From Sternotherus odoratus (Eukaryota > Chordata > Testudines > Kinosternidae), in NCBI GenBank assembly GCA_032164245.1, contig JAVMKO010000002.1, positions 88,363,340 to 88,427,339 on the forward strand: a stretch of DNA of 64,000 nucleotides, in the 5' to 3' direction. Below are positions 1 to 11,050 of the stretch, one piece after another; within the stretch, counting starts at the first letter, position 1; each line of letters opens with the position of its first letter. The notes beneath the pieces were generated by a model. The model searched no databases. It had not been told where the DNA came from and worked only from the letters and a program-made list of their open reading frames with translations. Position numbers and translations under genes: made by a program.

Positions 1-3000
1 CTTGAACTTTCAAATTCTGCTTGCAGAGGATTTCCAAAATGTTTAACTTCAGAGACAGTTATGTCCCAACTTCAAAAAATAATCCCGAAGACAAACAAGC
101 AAAAGCATAAATGTGGGGGAGCTAAAAAGAGAGATTCCTCTTTATTTTTATGGCAAAAGCGAGCTATCTGCAATAATTCACTTTATTGTTGATATATTTT
201 TCAAGGGGCTAAGAAATTAGGCCAACACAAAGAATGATCTAATACAGTAAATGCATTGGGGAACTCTGGGAGTAAAGAACTCTCTGCAAATGAAGGTTTA
301 CCACCTCCAAGTGGTAACAATCAAATATATTATTTTAAACTTTGACTGTGAAAAAAACTATGGCATCACTCCTAGTGGAGAAAAAGGTTACTTTATAAAG
401 CCTTATGGATCAGTACAATGATGCTTTGGAATCTACCAAAGTGTGGAGTGCTGTGTGTTAAAACTAATCAAACATTCCTGTTATTTAAAGCGGAAACTGT
501 CTTTCAGACTGTGGTGAACACACCTGGGACGAGAGCCTCAGTTAGTATTAATTGTTATTGCTCCATTTAAATCAATGGAGTTATGGCTATTTGCACCAGC
601 TGAGGATCTGCTTCAAAGACTTTTGGGGGGTGGGGGGAGAGGAGAGAAAGGGGAAGAGTGTCGATGTAACCTTGCAACCATTCACGGAGTTTTTCCTTAT
701 GGAACTAGAGCAGGTTTTCCCTTAAGTAGTGAGTAACATACTCTGGTTAATGGCATTGTTTTAATCCAGGCTGTTAACAGACCGTTCTTGAGTTCTGTAT
801 TCCTATACCGTTCTCCAGAGACGATGTGCCAATCTCAACATTTCGCCGACGACACTGCTATTTGTTGGACTGGCGAATCAACCTGTCTGTGAATAGCTCC
901 GAACCATCGGTCAATATCGAAGGTACCAGGGTGTAGAAACAAAAATGAAAACGATTCAGTAATAAATGTAGCGGATATTTTGTAATGAGTCTCCCTTCCT
1001 CCTCCCCCTCCTCGTGTATCATTGGCAGGGACTCAGATGGAGAACAAATATGCCCTGCTAATCACAACTATAGGTTGTTATTACTATTTCATATGTTACG
1101 GGAAGGTGAACCGGTCTGAAGTGATGGAAAACTAATCATTTGTAGGAATGATATTGACTTTATAGAATGTCTTCCCTAGGATCAGCAGTAATAACCTAAT
1201 GAGTGGCTATGTACACTTTTGGGGTGCTGCTGGGTTTTTTGGTCAGGGAGTGCACTTCTAGGTTACCTGCGCTTGTAGCTATAATTCGGAACCCAAAGGC
1301 TACAAAATACAAACATTTGCTTGTGAACTCTTTCTAAAACCATATCAAAGCGAAGTGGAGCTGGTACAAAGAAAATGAAACTCGCAATATGTAGGCTCAA
1401 GGAGAAGTTCCGCATACGTTACTGGTCTGAGCGAAAAGGAGCAACGCCTAGAAAACCAACGGCCACAATGCCCAGGCTTTTCAACCGGGGCTGCCTAAAA
1501 TTAGTCACCAAATCCATATTTAGGCAGCAATACGTGGCCTGATGTTCAGTCAGGCCCAGAATTCACACTGAAGTCAACAGAAGCCGTGGCTCTTCGGCCT
1601 CTTTGGAAACCAGACCACGGTCTGAGAAGACTGAATCTGGATTGAGGTTGATAGTGCTGGCCGTAGAGGACAAAGACAGAGAGTGCTGTACATTTATTTA
1701 TTCTCCCACCATTTTTCTTTTGCCCCCTCAAAACCTTTGAGCCAGCCACCTTAGTGATCCTGCTGTTCCAGAGGGTTGTTTTAAGTTAATGCCAAGGCCT
1801 TTTACATACTCTGGTGATTCAGCCTTGCAGCTCAGTACAAACGGCTGGGAGCAAAGAAATAATGGAAACCCCACAAAGGCAAAGAAGGTTGGTACACAAC
1901 CAGCATTACACGACGTATTAACAGTCTGTCCTGCCAATCGACTGCACAGATCAACCCGCTTCGCTCCAAAACCGATTCCCACTCAGCCTATCCCAATTCT
2001 GGAGTTGTAGGTGAAGACTGGGGACGTGTCAGTTGTTAGCAACCATATCTGTAACAATCAGACCGTAAGTCAGAGACCACCAGACGTTCAACAGCAGTTT
2101 GTAAATTGCCTGAGGGCAGATGTTGGCCAGCACAGTGTAAATCATACCAGACAATTTGTAACTGCGGCACAACACTTTGCGATGGAATGAAAAAAACAGA
2201 ATGAATTCTGATGCAAAAAAAATTGTATTTTCTTGGCACTTTGTAATGGAGTTTTCAGCCATTAGCCTGGAAAATGGTATTCCCTGAGTTTATAAGGGAA
2301 TGCCGTTTCCATAACTGCTTTAAAATATTCCTTTGAAATCCATCCTTAAAAATTCTGGGAGCTCAACAGTTTCATCTCAGTCCTGGCTCCTGGGGAGGTG
2401 AGGTCATTTGCATGTTGTAGTCTTTAAAACGAGCTCGTATAATCTGAAATAAATATATTCCCAAATAGAAAAGAACAGCGTTCTTGTAAACTGTAATTTT
2501 TTAAACCAAAGCTGGGCAAAATGCAACAGAAACCATTCAAAGAGCACTGCAACTTTTCTTTTGTCAGCTTTAAAGAAATTAACGACGTTTACGTGAACCG
2601 CTCATTCGGGGAGTGGAGGGGGAGCATTGTGCTTCTTTGACATTTTCATTAAACAATTTGCAAATTCCCCTCAGTATGAACTTGAAGACTCGACTCTGGG
2701 AATTTGCCCCTTTCCCCACCGTAAGTGTATAATACAATTGCTAATATTAGAAGTCCCGTTGTAATGTGTTTTTATGGCAGTTGGCACTAGTGGGTGCTGC
2801 AACTAAATGCAAAATATTACGGCTAGCAAAAAACAAACAAACAAAACACACATACACACCCAAAAAAACCCCACAACAACAACTAGGGGCACTGTTGTGG
2901 CCAAAAAAACGATAATTAGCCTGTAGCACAGCTTTGCACTGCAACCTGAAGTCCCCAGCCCACACAGACTGGCCAGCTGAACTCCTCCGCATCATGAGGG

Positions 3001-3336
3001 CCCATTAAGTTTTGTCAGTTAGCCAAGAAGGGAGAACTCCCCCCCCCCCCCTTCTGTAATCAGTGCGGGCCGGGAAACTTGAAACCGGTGGCAATTAAAA
3101 CGTGTCTGCCAAGGTGGTGGAGAGTGGAACAGAAACCCCTTCATTTCCCAGGTCCTCTGGTGACTGCGCCCTGGCATCCTCCATCCACCCTCCAGCGTGC
3201 GAGTTTTTGCGGGCTGTTCGCCTTGTTCGTGCTGTATTGAGTCCCAGATTGTCTCTGAACGGAACTTCAGGAACATTGCCGGGGGGGGGGGGGGGGGGGG
3301 GAAGAGGGGTGTGTGTGTGTGTGTGTGTGGGTGGGT

Positions 3337-3425
<89 letters not shown>

Positions 3426-3438
3426 TCCTGACTGTCTC
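1..3438. other. Non-coding DNA upstream of the beta-isoform promoter
   Basis: I find no coding exon here on either strand. By position this is probably the intron between the NFATC1 alpha first exon (outside the window) and the beta first exon. Most of 1-2990 looks like single-copy DNA: I recognise no CR1, SINE or MITE ends in it. Three NFAT core motifs (GGAAA or TTTCC) fall at about 492-496, 692-696 and 716-720, but five-base matches are weak evidence. A 13-base C run lies at 3039-3051, and the poly-G/(GT)n tract closes the region. Confidence 0.6.
3281..3420. repeat. Poly-G run followed by long (GT)n microsatellite
   Basis: An uninterrupted run of 21 G (3281-3301) is followed after a short AAGAGG spacer by about 112 bases of GT dinucleotides, broken once by GGGTGGGTGGG near 3329-3339. 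The tract ends about 360 bases upstream of the TATA box. Alternating GT is Z-DNA prone, and the G-run can form G-quadruplex. Its length will probably vary between individuals, and the assembled length may be wrong. Confidence 0.97.
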
Positions 3439-3780
3439 CGTAACCACACGCGGCGGAGCAAAAGCCCCGGGTGCTGTCAGAAGCGCGCAGACACGTGTCA
3501 GGGGGAGGGAAGGGCGCCCGGGTTTCACTTTGACGGCTCCCGTTAGCAGAAAAGGGGGGGCAGGAAAGAGTCACCTGCCAGGGCAGCCGAACTGGGGAGT
3601 TCAGCGGGCACCACCCCTCAGCTTGGCCCCTCGCTGGCGAACCGGGCCGCCCGTCCAAGGCGCCTCTCGGCGCGGCGGGGGGGGGAGGAGGGGGAGTCAA
3701 GACCCCGCTCCTGAACCCGCGCCGAGGGGTTATTTTAAAACGAGGAACTAGAGAGAGGCGGGCAGAGCAACTCGGTTGTT

Positions 3781-3788
3781 TATATAAA
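3781..3788 (+). promoter_or_regulatory. NFATC1: TATA box
   Basis: TATATAAA is a full consensus TATA box within a GC-rich stretch, 329 bases before the beta start codon. Initiation would be expected about 25-30 bases downstream, near 3808-3816. The AT-rich island in CpG-rich surroundings argues for function, but the start site is inferred rather than seen. Confidence 0.7.
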
Positions 3789-3810
3789 GCCGGAAACATC
3801 AACACCGACT

Positions 3811-4116
3811 AGCGAGGGAGGATCGGAGACGCAGCCCGGCAGTGGGGAGGGTCACATTACAGCCCAGCCGCCGCCGGGGGACAGGACCTGCAGCGAGCGG
3901 CTCCGGCTGATTGAATTACAGAGGAGCCCAGAGCCTGCCTCTCCCGCCGCTCACAGCCCCGGCGCCCGCTCGCCCCCGGCCGAGAGGGAGCGGGAGCAGC
4001 AGCCCCCGGGCTCGAGCGCCCCCCCGCACCGGGGTCCCAGCCCGAGAGGCAGCAGGCAGAGCCTGGGAAAAGTTGCTCCTGGTCTCCCCGCTGGTGGGGT
4101 CGGCGGCTCCCGAGAC
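3811..4116 (+). other. NFATC1: Predicted 5' untranslated region of NFATC1 beta transcript
   Basis: This is the interval between the start expected from the TATA box and the beta start codon. It is GC-rich and holds no ATG upstream of 4117 that I could find. The long open frame that ends by overlapping the start codon (TGA at 4118-4120) begins with TTG at 3911, so it is not a convincing upstream ORF. The 5' boundary is approximate. Confidence 0.55.
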
Positions 4117-4195
4117 ATGACTGGCCCGGAGGAAGAGTTTGACTTCGATTTCCTCTTCGAGTTTAACCAGGGCGAGGAGGGCGCCGGTGGCAAAG
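4117..4195 (+). CDS. NFATC1: NFATC1 first coding exon, beta-type N-terminus
   Basis: It encodes 26 residues plus one base, beginning MTGPEEEFDFDFLFEF. This matches the pattern of the beta first exon of mammalian NFATC1 (MTGLEDQEFDFEFLFEF in human, from memory): an acidic and aromatic stretch that forms the N-terminal transactivation segment of NFAT proteins. The ATG has G at -3, a moderate initiation context. I place the donor at 4195 (AAAG then GTTGGT), which leaves one base of a codon. The next exon begins AA, so the split codon is GAA (Glu). A weaker GT at 4187 is in the same phase and would remove three residues. No other first exon is visible in the window. Confidence 0.85.
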
Positions 4196-5529
4196 GTTGG
4201 TACAGACGAGGCGGCGGCAGCGCCGCTTCGCCTGGGCTCGGGGCTTCCCTAGTGGTCGCGCGCTGGCGACGCGTTCCGGGCTGCAGGTGCCGAGATGCCG
4301 TGTCGGGGGCGGGGGACACACGTGGGAGCTGCCCCCGGGGAAGTAGTGGCGCGCTGGGGGAATGAGGCGGAAGGGGGGTTGTATGGTTCTCTCTCCTTGT
4401 CCCGAGAACAGGACTGCTCCTAACAACAGGAGGAGGCGGCACCCCAGTGCTGCTTCTGCCAGATCCTGCTACCCCTTGGAGCCTCAGTGGGGGAGGGGGC
4501 AGATAGAGTCTTTAATGTTTGCAGGAAAGGGACTCCTTTTACTTTTTTTGGTTTGGGAGCTGGGGAATGGGATGGGAGAAAACATTCGCCTTTTGAAGGG
4601 TACTCAGTCCAGAAGGAAAAAAAATATTTTCTGTGTGCAGTCTATTAAACAATCCTCTGTACAGACACCGAGGATGGTTGTCTATAGGAGTTTACCATCC
4701 AAATGAGAGAGAAGCCTGTAATATTAGGATCCACGTCTGAATTTTAAATATCGTCGAGTTGGGGGATGTTTGCACCTGGAGTTTTGGTTCCGACCTGTTT
4801 AAAAAGAAGAGCCGGTTGTGAAAGCCGGAGCTGAGTTTGAATTTCAAACCTTTTCCCCCCACTCAGGGGCCAGGTGTGTTTTGATCTAAAATGTTGCTTC
4901 AGACTTGTCTCTAGTTGGTGTTGAGTTCTGACATCATGAGACTCCGTGTGAGAGTCCAATGGCATTTTTTTAATCCTTGGGGTGAAACCTATAGTTTGGC
5001 ACTGAAATTGGCATGTGGAGAGAAGAGTGTCACCGCATCCCAAGGAGATGTCACTTGCCACCTTTTCAGTGCTGGAGTTGCTTCTAGTCACACACAACTG
5101 GACCCTGTAATGGAACCTTGGAGACACCCATCCACCACCTCCCTGAGCGTCACTAGAGCTACATTCCAAAGTTTTAACTTTCAGTGGAAGCAACACTCCA
5201 AGTATAGTATTGCAGCTCTTCAAAGTGCAGGTTTTATGTGCTGCATTTGTATTACCTACATGGTGACCATCTATTTCCCTCTTCTCTGACCATCTATTTC
5301 CCTCGTGGAGGTGCATGATGTCCAAATGCATTAATTAATAATGTCACAATGCCTTGCAAATCTGGATCCCAGAAGTTAGGCACCTCAGGCTGAGATTTTT
5401 CATAAGGACCCAAGGGAGTCAGGTGCCCAATCCCGCTGAATTCCCTTAGGCTTCTTGAAAACATGGTTTTAAGCAACTAAATAGAAATAATCTGATCTTG
5501 AAAAAATCCTCTTCCATAGATGCCTGGCC

Positions 5530-5620
5530 AATGTCTCTTGTTCTCATGCTCAGGGTCTAACTGATCACCAAATTTGCAGTTGGGAAGGAATTTTCTCCCA
5601 GGTCAGAATTGCAGGGACGC
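5530..5620 (+). mobile_element. CR1-like LINE 3' fragment
   Basis: A stretch of about 90 bases (CATGCTCAGGGTCTAACTGA, then GGGAAGGAATTTTCTCCCAG) resembles the 3' non-coding region of turtle CR1 LINEs that I recall. It loses similarity after about 5620. It is a short dead remnant. The name rests on recognition alone; comparison with a turtle repeat library would settle it. Confidence 0.55.
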
Positions 5621-7084
5621 GGGGGGTTGAGGGAGGAGCGAGCTCCTTTCTCTTTGTGGATTGAATTCAGACCGTGTGCTAGCAACTGTACAAACATAGA
5701 GGGCCGCTGTCTATCAAGATGAGAGAGGGAATGGATCATTTGCTAGGGCTTGTCACATATCCAACCTAATCCATTCCCTGTTATTGCAGGAAACTCAGGC
5801 ATTGGTGGCCCCTTGGTCTCTCCTGTTTTGTGCCTGTAGACTCCTAAAGACTAAAATGCTTTAGTCTAACTAAAGTCATTGGGCTTAATATAGGAGTTCC
5901 AGAGTGAAATTTTATGGCCTGTGATATGCAAAATGAGCAAATGGTCCTTTCTGGCTTTAAACTCTGTCAAGTCTGTGAAAAGGTGTTGAACACCCCTAGC
6001 GCCCCTTGAAGTTCATGTGCTAGTGTTTGTCATCCTTAAAACAAAAACTAAACAAAAAACCCTGTTTGCATTCAACACTTTTCCAGAGGCAAACAGCACT
6101 TTGCAAGATCAGGCCTTTAAAGCTGTAGAAGGATTGAAACGTCCATGTTCTAATTTAATTGGGGGAGGAGAGAAGGATAGTTCTAAGTCACCATGGAGTG
6201 AAAAGTATTATGCTTAGGAGGTTTTTTTTTTTACAAAACAAGGGTTCAGTTCCAACCTTTGTTATATTAGTGTGTGCTAACTCACAATGCAAGGCCCAAT
6301 ATTATGCAGTGCCACAATTCCCACATAAGTCAGTGGGAGTTGAAGGTTCTCTGCATGTCATCGCATTGGGTATAGACTGATGAGCTAATTTCCAAAATGG
6401 GACCATCAAAGCTGTCACTATCCATCATGTGAATTCACTCCACATGTCAAAGTCCAGATGAATTTTTTTTGTCGGACGTGTACTACACATGCTCAGTAGG
6501 CACTCAGAAACGTAATGCCTTGATTTTCTTTGTTGTTTCAAATTTTTCTATTCAAAATACCTAAGTTGTTTGTGACTATTCAAGCTTTCTGCACCAAGCT
6601 TCACCTCCGAGGGAATTCTGATGGCGAGATTGCTTTAAATCAGGTTTATTATGGAATCCAGGACAAGTCCTTAATTATATTAGCATGAATGTCACCTATG
6701 GTGATCATAATTAGTGTGTCTTATTACGATGCCACCATTTTGCTACTTTACCTTAACAAAGGTAATTAAAATCCTTTAAAAAATCTGCTTGGGTTCTACA
6801 TGATGGACATGCAATAATTAACTTGGGGTTCTTAAAAGGTATGTTTCTCAAAAGTCTCCTTGTAGATACATTTCACCAAGACTTACTAGCTAGGTTGTTT
6901 TTCTTAGCGTTCTATTATTATTATTCTATATGCCCTCTTTGTTGCATCATGGGAGGAGTCCCCTCAATTTAACTAATTGATGAGTGTGTTTTCTGCTCAA
7001 AGAAGAAAATTATTCCATGGATATACAATTGTTTATTAATAATACAGTACTGCCTATGGGCCACAACTGAGATCAAGGCCTCAT

Positions 7085-7310
7085 TTTGCTGGATTCTGTA
7101 CAAATTCAGACTAAGAGATGGTCCCTTCCCAAACAACTTACACTCTAAATAGATAAGACCGATTAAGATGGGAGGGGAAACAGAGACACAGAATGGAAAA
7201 GTGATTTGCCCAAGGTTGCACAGTAGGTCAGTGGCAGAGCGGGGACTAGCTCATAGGTGTCCTGAGTCTCAGTCCATTGCCTGCCAGCACTGGACCATGC
7301 TGCCTTTCAT
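7085..7310. repeat. Ancient interspersed repeat, MIR/L3-like
   Basis: The segment includes AAGTGATTTGCCCAAGGTTG, CACAGTAGGTCAGTGGCAGAG and a CTGAGTCTCAGTCCATTGC tail. These recall the conserved core of old amniote SINE and L3 repeats, in which similar words appear on the complementary strand of MIR. It is strongly diverged, so family and orientation are uncertain. Confidence 0.45.
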
Positions 7311-7530
7311 TAGATCCAAATCTATTTACAAATCACTCCTGGCCATTCAGATTATGGGTTGGTGTCGTACAAAATAACCTATTTTTAGGGATGAAATAAG
7401 GATTATTTTAACTGTTGCAGGTTAACAAGATTTATTAATAATACTGAGGAAATATTTGAGCCTTATCAGTTGCATGCTGCGAGGAAGGAAGAAGAGGATG
7501 ACAAAACTACATACCTTTGTGAATGGTCAA

Positions 7531-7750
7531 GAATCAGAGAGGTAGCCGTGTTAGTCTGGAATAGCAGAGGTAACAAAGAGTCCTGTGGCACCTTAAAGAC
7601 TAACTAAAATATTGAAGCATAAGCTTTCGTGGGCTAATACCCACTTCGTCGGATGCAAGCTTGCATCCGACGAAGTGGGTATTAGCCCACGAAAGCTTAT
7701 TTTTCAATACTTTAGTTAGTCTTTAAGGTGCCACAGGACTCTTTGTTACC
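7531..7750. repeat. Fold-back repeat forming a 182-bp near-perfect palindrome
   Basis: Bases 7569-7659 and 7660-7750 are inverted copies of each other with no spacer and 3 mismatches in 91, centred on GCAAGCTTGC. The left arm extends outward to GGTAGCCGTGTTAGTCTGG (about 7541-7559) with no counterpart on the right. Single-arm relatives occur at 45567, 55162, 56640 and 61601. I recognise this as a common turtle/crocodilian repeat but cannot give its class. It lies in the first intron seen, about 2.2 kb before the 1.1-kb exon. Confidence 0.92.
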
Positions 7751-9948
7751 TTTGTTCATGGTGACACTGGCCAGTTTTGTCTTGCTTTTAATAGCATTTT
7801 TCTTAAGAGATCTCCTCCCTTCACAGTGTTTGGCTAAAGTGTCAAACTAAAATAGTTCTATTTCATCTGTAACATGTTCTAGTGTAATGTAATGAACCTC
7901 TTTTGGTAAATAGCCAGTTTCCTAAGGCTAAGTAGAAAGTGATTCAAATAGGCGTTGAAGACATTAAGGGTGCCTGACATGATATAAATCAGTATAAACA
8001 TCTCAGAGTTACTATCAAGTAGCTAAAATGTATTAATTTTATGTAAATAAGTCTTTCTTTGAATTATTGACATTAAGAAATCTGAACATCCTGTAGCTGG
8101 ATAACAGCATCACATTGAGCAGGGTTGATAAAGAAAAGGAACAGAGTAAACTCCTGCACTGGAGCAACAAGCTCAGAAGCCCAATTTGCATATTCAGTGC
8201 GATTGGGGATTGGGTCATGCTGGAATAGCAGCTGTGGAAATTAACAAAGCCTTTCCGGATCTCAGCATGCAAGGTAAGGCACGATCAGTGCCTGGGGTGT
8301 TGCCTCTGGAGAGGGAAGGAAACAAATACCATGTGTGAAAGGGCTCCTATTATAGGGAAGCCTCACTTCTTTATTACTATCACTCGGGAATGAAGAAGGT
8401 TCCTCTTCCATAACAAAATCCTTAAGAGGCTGGTGAACTGGAGCTAGGTATAGTTTTAATTCAGGGACTTAAACTGAAAGCAAAGGCACATCTCAACTCA
8501 AAATGCAGGAGCTCTTTTAGGAAGGCTTTGTTTTCTTTTCCCAATATGAGGCCAGATAGTGTATTAGGGTATTGGCCTGTGGGAGGGGTGATCCAGAGCT
8601 GCCTGAACTCCAAAAGGAGCTCAGAAAGACACTGGCGAGTTGTGCCCACAGCATTGTCTCTTAATAGGGTGGAGAATGCATTGCCTTTGGTGGCCAGCTA
8701 GCTTTGTTGTCTTGTGTGAAGGGGAAGGGTGCAGCCCCCAAGGGCACTAGCACGGAGCACTATGGCAGGTATCCCTGGCTCCTGCACAGAGATATTGTGG
8801 ATGAGAGAGAGGCTGTGTGCAACCTTACCTCATTTCCTCCCTCCAAGTCCCAATCCAAAACTCAAGTACAATGTAGCCCTTTAGAGTAAGCCCCTGGTTT
8901 TTAAAGGCATTTAGGCATTATATTGCTCAGCATTGCAACACCTAACTGATTTGCAATAGGGATTTAAGCATTTGGGATAGCCTAGTCAACAGGGTCTTGG
9001 CTAGTAAATCCCTAAATTCCTCTTGCATATTACATTTAGCTCCTAAATCACTTAGGTGTGGTAATGTTGAGTGCTGCAAAGCCTAAATACCTTTAAAAAT
9101 TGGGGCCCAAGGCACATAAAGTTCATATGATTCACTAATGGTCATTCAGTAAGCCAAATGGAGTTGTTTGGAGATCTCTGACTCTCCTAGATTTCTGTAC
9201 CAACTGTGTAACTATGCCAGCACTTCAAAATGTGTGTTGTAATTAAGCTTATGAAATTGATAAAATACAGGTGAAGAGAGAGAACACTGATGCTTAAACA
9301 ATAAGAGGATTGTTGGATATTATTTATTAATGGAATTCCAGTGTATTTCATCCCTAGATGAATCCTTTACCTGGACTTTGCTGGCTTATCCCAGAAACCA
9401 GAATAGGCCAATAGATTGTTCTATTCCGTAATTGAGTTGTTAATTGGAACCAGTTGGAAACGTATCATAGTGGAACTTCCAGTTGTATGTGATTTCAGTG
9501 CAAGGTACTTGGTCATGTTGTTCATATTGTATTCTTTCCACCTTGGTTTTTTTTTTTTTAACTATTATTTATTTTCTCTTTGGGTACCATGGCTCACTTA
9601 CACCAAGTGCAAGTTTTTGTCTGCAGTCTTTCGGCTCTGTGGTTTGAAGGCAGAATTCTGCTTTTAAGGTTTGTATCTAAGACTGTTCAGAAGAGTATCT
9701 TGGATATACAGAGACTCAGTTTACCCATAGGTGATTTGTCTTGTTGTGCTACCAAGATACCAACATTTTCAAAAGTACCAGCCTCCAGTATTTGAACTTC
9801 TTTGCATGTCTGTGTTCTAGATTGCTCAGGAATGCCAGTGTTTTCATGTGACTATAGCACCATGCTCCACTAAGACTCAATAGGCTAGTAGGTTAGTATA
9901 TATGTACAACACACCTCATGTCATTCATTTTTATTTTATTTTTTTCAG

Positions 9949-11050
9949 AACACTATAATTATGCATCGTCAAATATAAATGCCGGTTTGCCTCTAAATGT
10001 GGCACATTCTTCATTGTCAACTCCATGTCATGGCCTTCAGACATCCAATCCTGTCATTTCAATTGTCCCATCAACAAATCATCCTTCTGGATATGGAGGA
10101 CACATTGAAAGTGGGGCCTCTGGATACTATCTGTCTCCAAATGTCAGACCTAATGGAGCTCCAGCATTAGAAAGCCCCAGAATTGAGATAACTTCTTATC
10201 CGGGACTGCATCATAATAACAACCAGTTTTTCCATGATGCTGAGGTTGAGGAAGCTATCCCAAATGCTAAGCGATCACCTTCTACTGCCACTTTGAATTT
10301 ACCAAACATTGAGGCTTACAGAGACCCATCTTGCCTGAGTCCAGCAAGTAGCTTGTCTTCCAGAAGTTGCAATTCGGAAGCTTCTTCCTATGAATCCAAT
10401 TATTCTTATCCTTATACTTCACCCCAGACATCTCCATGGCAGTCCCCATGTGTGTCTCCTAAGACCACTGACCCTGAGGAAGGATATCAACGCAGTATGG
10501 TGGCCTGTACTTTACTTAATTCACCAAGACATTCTCCATCTACGTCTCCCAGAACAAGCATTATAGAGGAAAACTGGCTAAGTGCTCGTAATTCAAGACC
10601 ATCGTCTCCCTGTAACAAAAGAAAATACAGCCTAAATGGTAGGCAGACCTCTTACTCACCACACCACTCTCCGACACCTTCTCCTCAGAGTTCTCCTCGG
10701 GTTAGTGTAACTGATGATACGTGGCTGGGAAACACTAACCAGTATACCAGTTCTGCTATAGTTGCCGCTATCAATGCCCTTACCACTGACAGCACAATAG
10801 ACATGAATGATGGGATTCCTATTAAATCTAGGAAGACTGCAATAGATCATACCCCATCCATGACTCTCAAGACTGAACCAAGTGGTGAGGATCATGGGAC
10901 CATATCACCAACTGCTGATTTATCACCAGAAGAGTTTTCCGGGTTTCAACACATTAGGAAAGGAAACTTCTGTGATCAGTACCTTTCTGTGCCTCAGCAT
11001 CCATACCAATGGGCCAAACCAAAGTCTCTGTGTCCTACATCATACATGAG
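9949..11050 (+). CDS. NFATC1: NFATC1 regulatory-domain exon (calcineurin docking, SP repeats)
   Basis: It encodes residues 27-393 of the predicted beta protein, the phosphorylation-controlled regulatory half of NFATC1. In order: the calcineurin-docking PRIEIT motif (about 103-108), a serine-rich region starting SPASSLSSRS (about 157), three Ser-Pro repeats (about 184-203, 218-235, 263-283), and a basic NKRKY nuclear-localisation segment (about 249-253) between the second and third. Calcineurin dephosphorylates these serines after a calcium signal, exposing the NLS so that the protein enters the nucleus. The acceptor is TTTTTCAG at 9941-9948 and the donor is AG/GTAAGA at 11051. The frame is open upstream into the intron, so the ATG at 9918 is not the start. 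Confidence 0.97.

Larger units (their letters stand above)
3440..4380 (+). promoter_or_regulatory. NFATC1: CpG-rich P2-type promoter and first-exon region of NFATC1
   Basis: Base composition changes sharply after the GT tract to GC-rich DNA with frequent CG dinucleotides, which continue through the first coding exon and about 190 bases into the intron. In mammals NFATC1 has two promoters. The downstream one (P2) drives transcripts starting at the beta exon, and this region occupies that place. It contains a TATA box at 3781, GC boxes such as the GGCGGGG run near 3675, and the AT-rich TTATTTTAAAA at 3730-3740, which resembles a MEF2 site but is unproven. The extent is estimated by eye. Confidence 0.75.
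4196..9948 (+). other. NFATC1: NFATC1 intron after the beta first exon
   Basis: This is a 5.75-kb intron bounded by GTTGGT and a pyrimidine tract ending TTTTTCAG. No further exon is seen. It contains a CR1 fragment (about 5530-5620), an old LINE/SINE-like segment (about 7085-7310), the long palindrome at 7531-7750, and low-grade repeats built on TTTAGGCACCTAA-type sequence near 5366-5462 and 8890-9110. An 18-bp sequence is duplicated in tandem at 5264-5281 and 5287-5304. The rest looks unique. Confidence 0.85.

Noticed and set aside
3019..3805. Long open frames on both strands across the GT tract (His-Thr and Cys-Val repeats)
   Set aside because: They are translations of the (GT)n and poly-G repeats with no start, splice or protein-like flanks.
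1..3900. NFATC1 alpha first exon (ending in a KSAEE-like sequence)
   Set aside because: I looked for it on the + strand and found no matching frame ending at a donor of the right phase. It probably lies upstream of the window.
3911..4120. Upstream open frame whose stop overlaps the NFATC1 beta start codon
   Set aside because: It begins with TTG, not ATG, and its composition is that of the GC-rich leader. I find no ATG-initiated upstream frame.
9918..9948. In-frame ATG just upstream of the regulatory-domain exon as a start site
   Set aside because: The bases are the polypyrimidine tract and CAG acceptor of the intron. The preceding exon at 4117 joins in phase.
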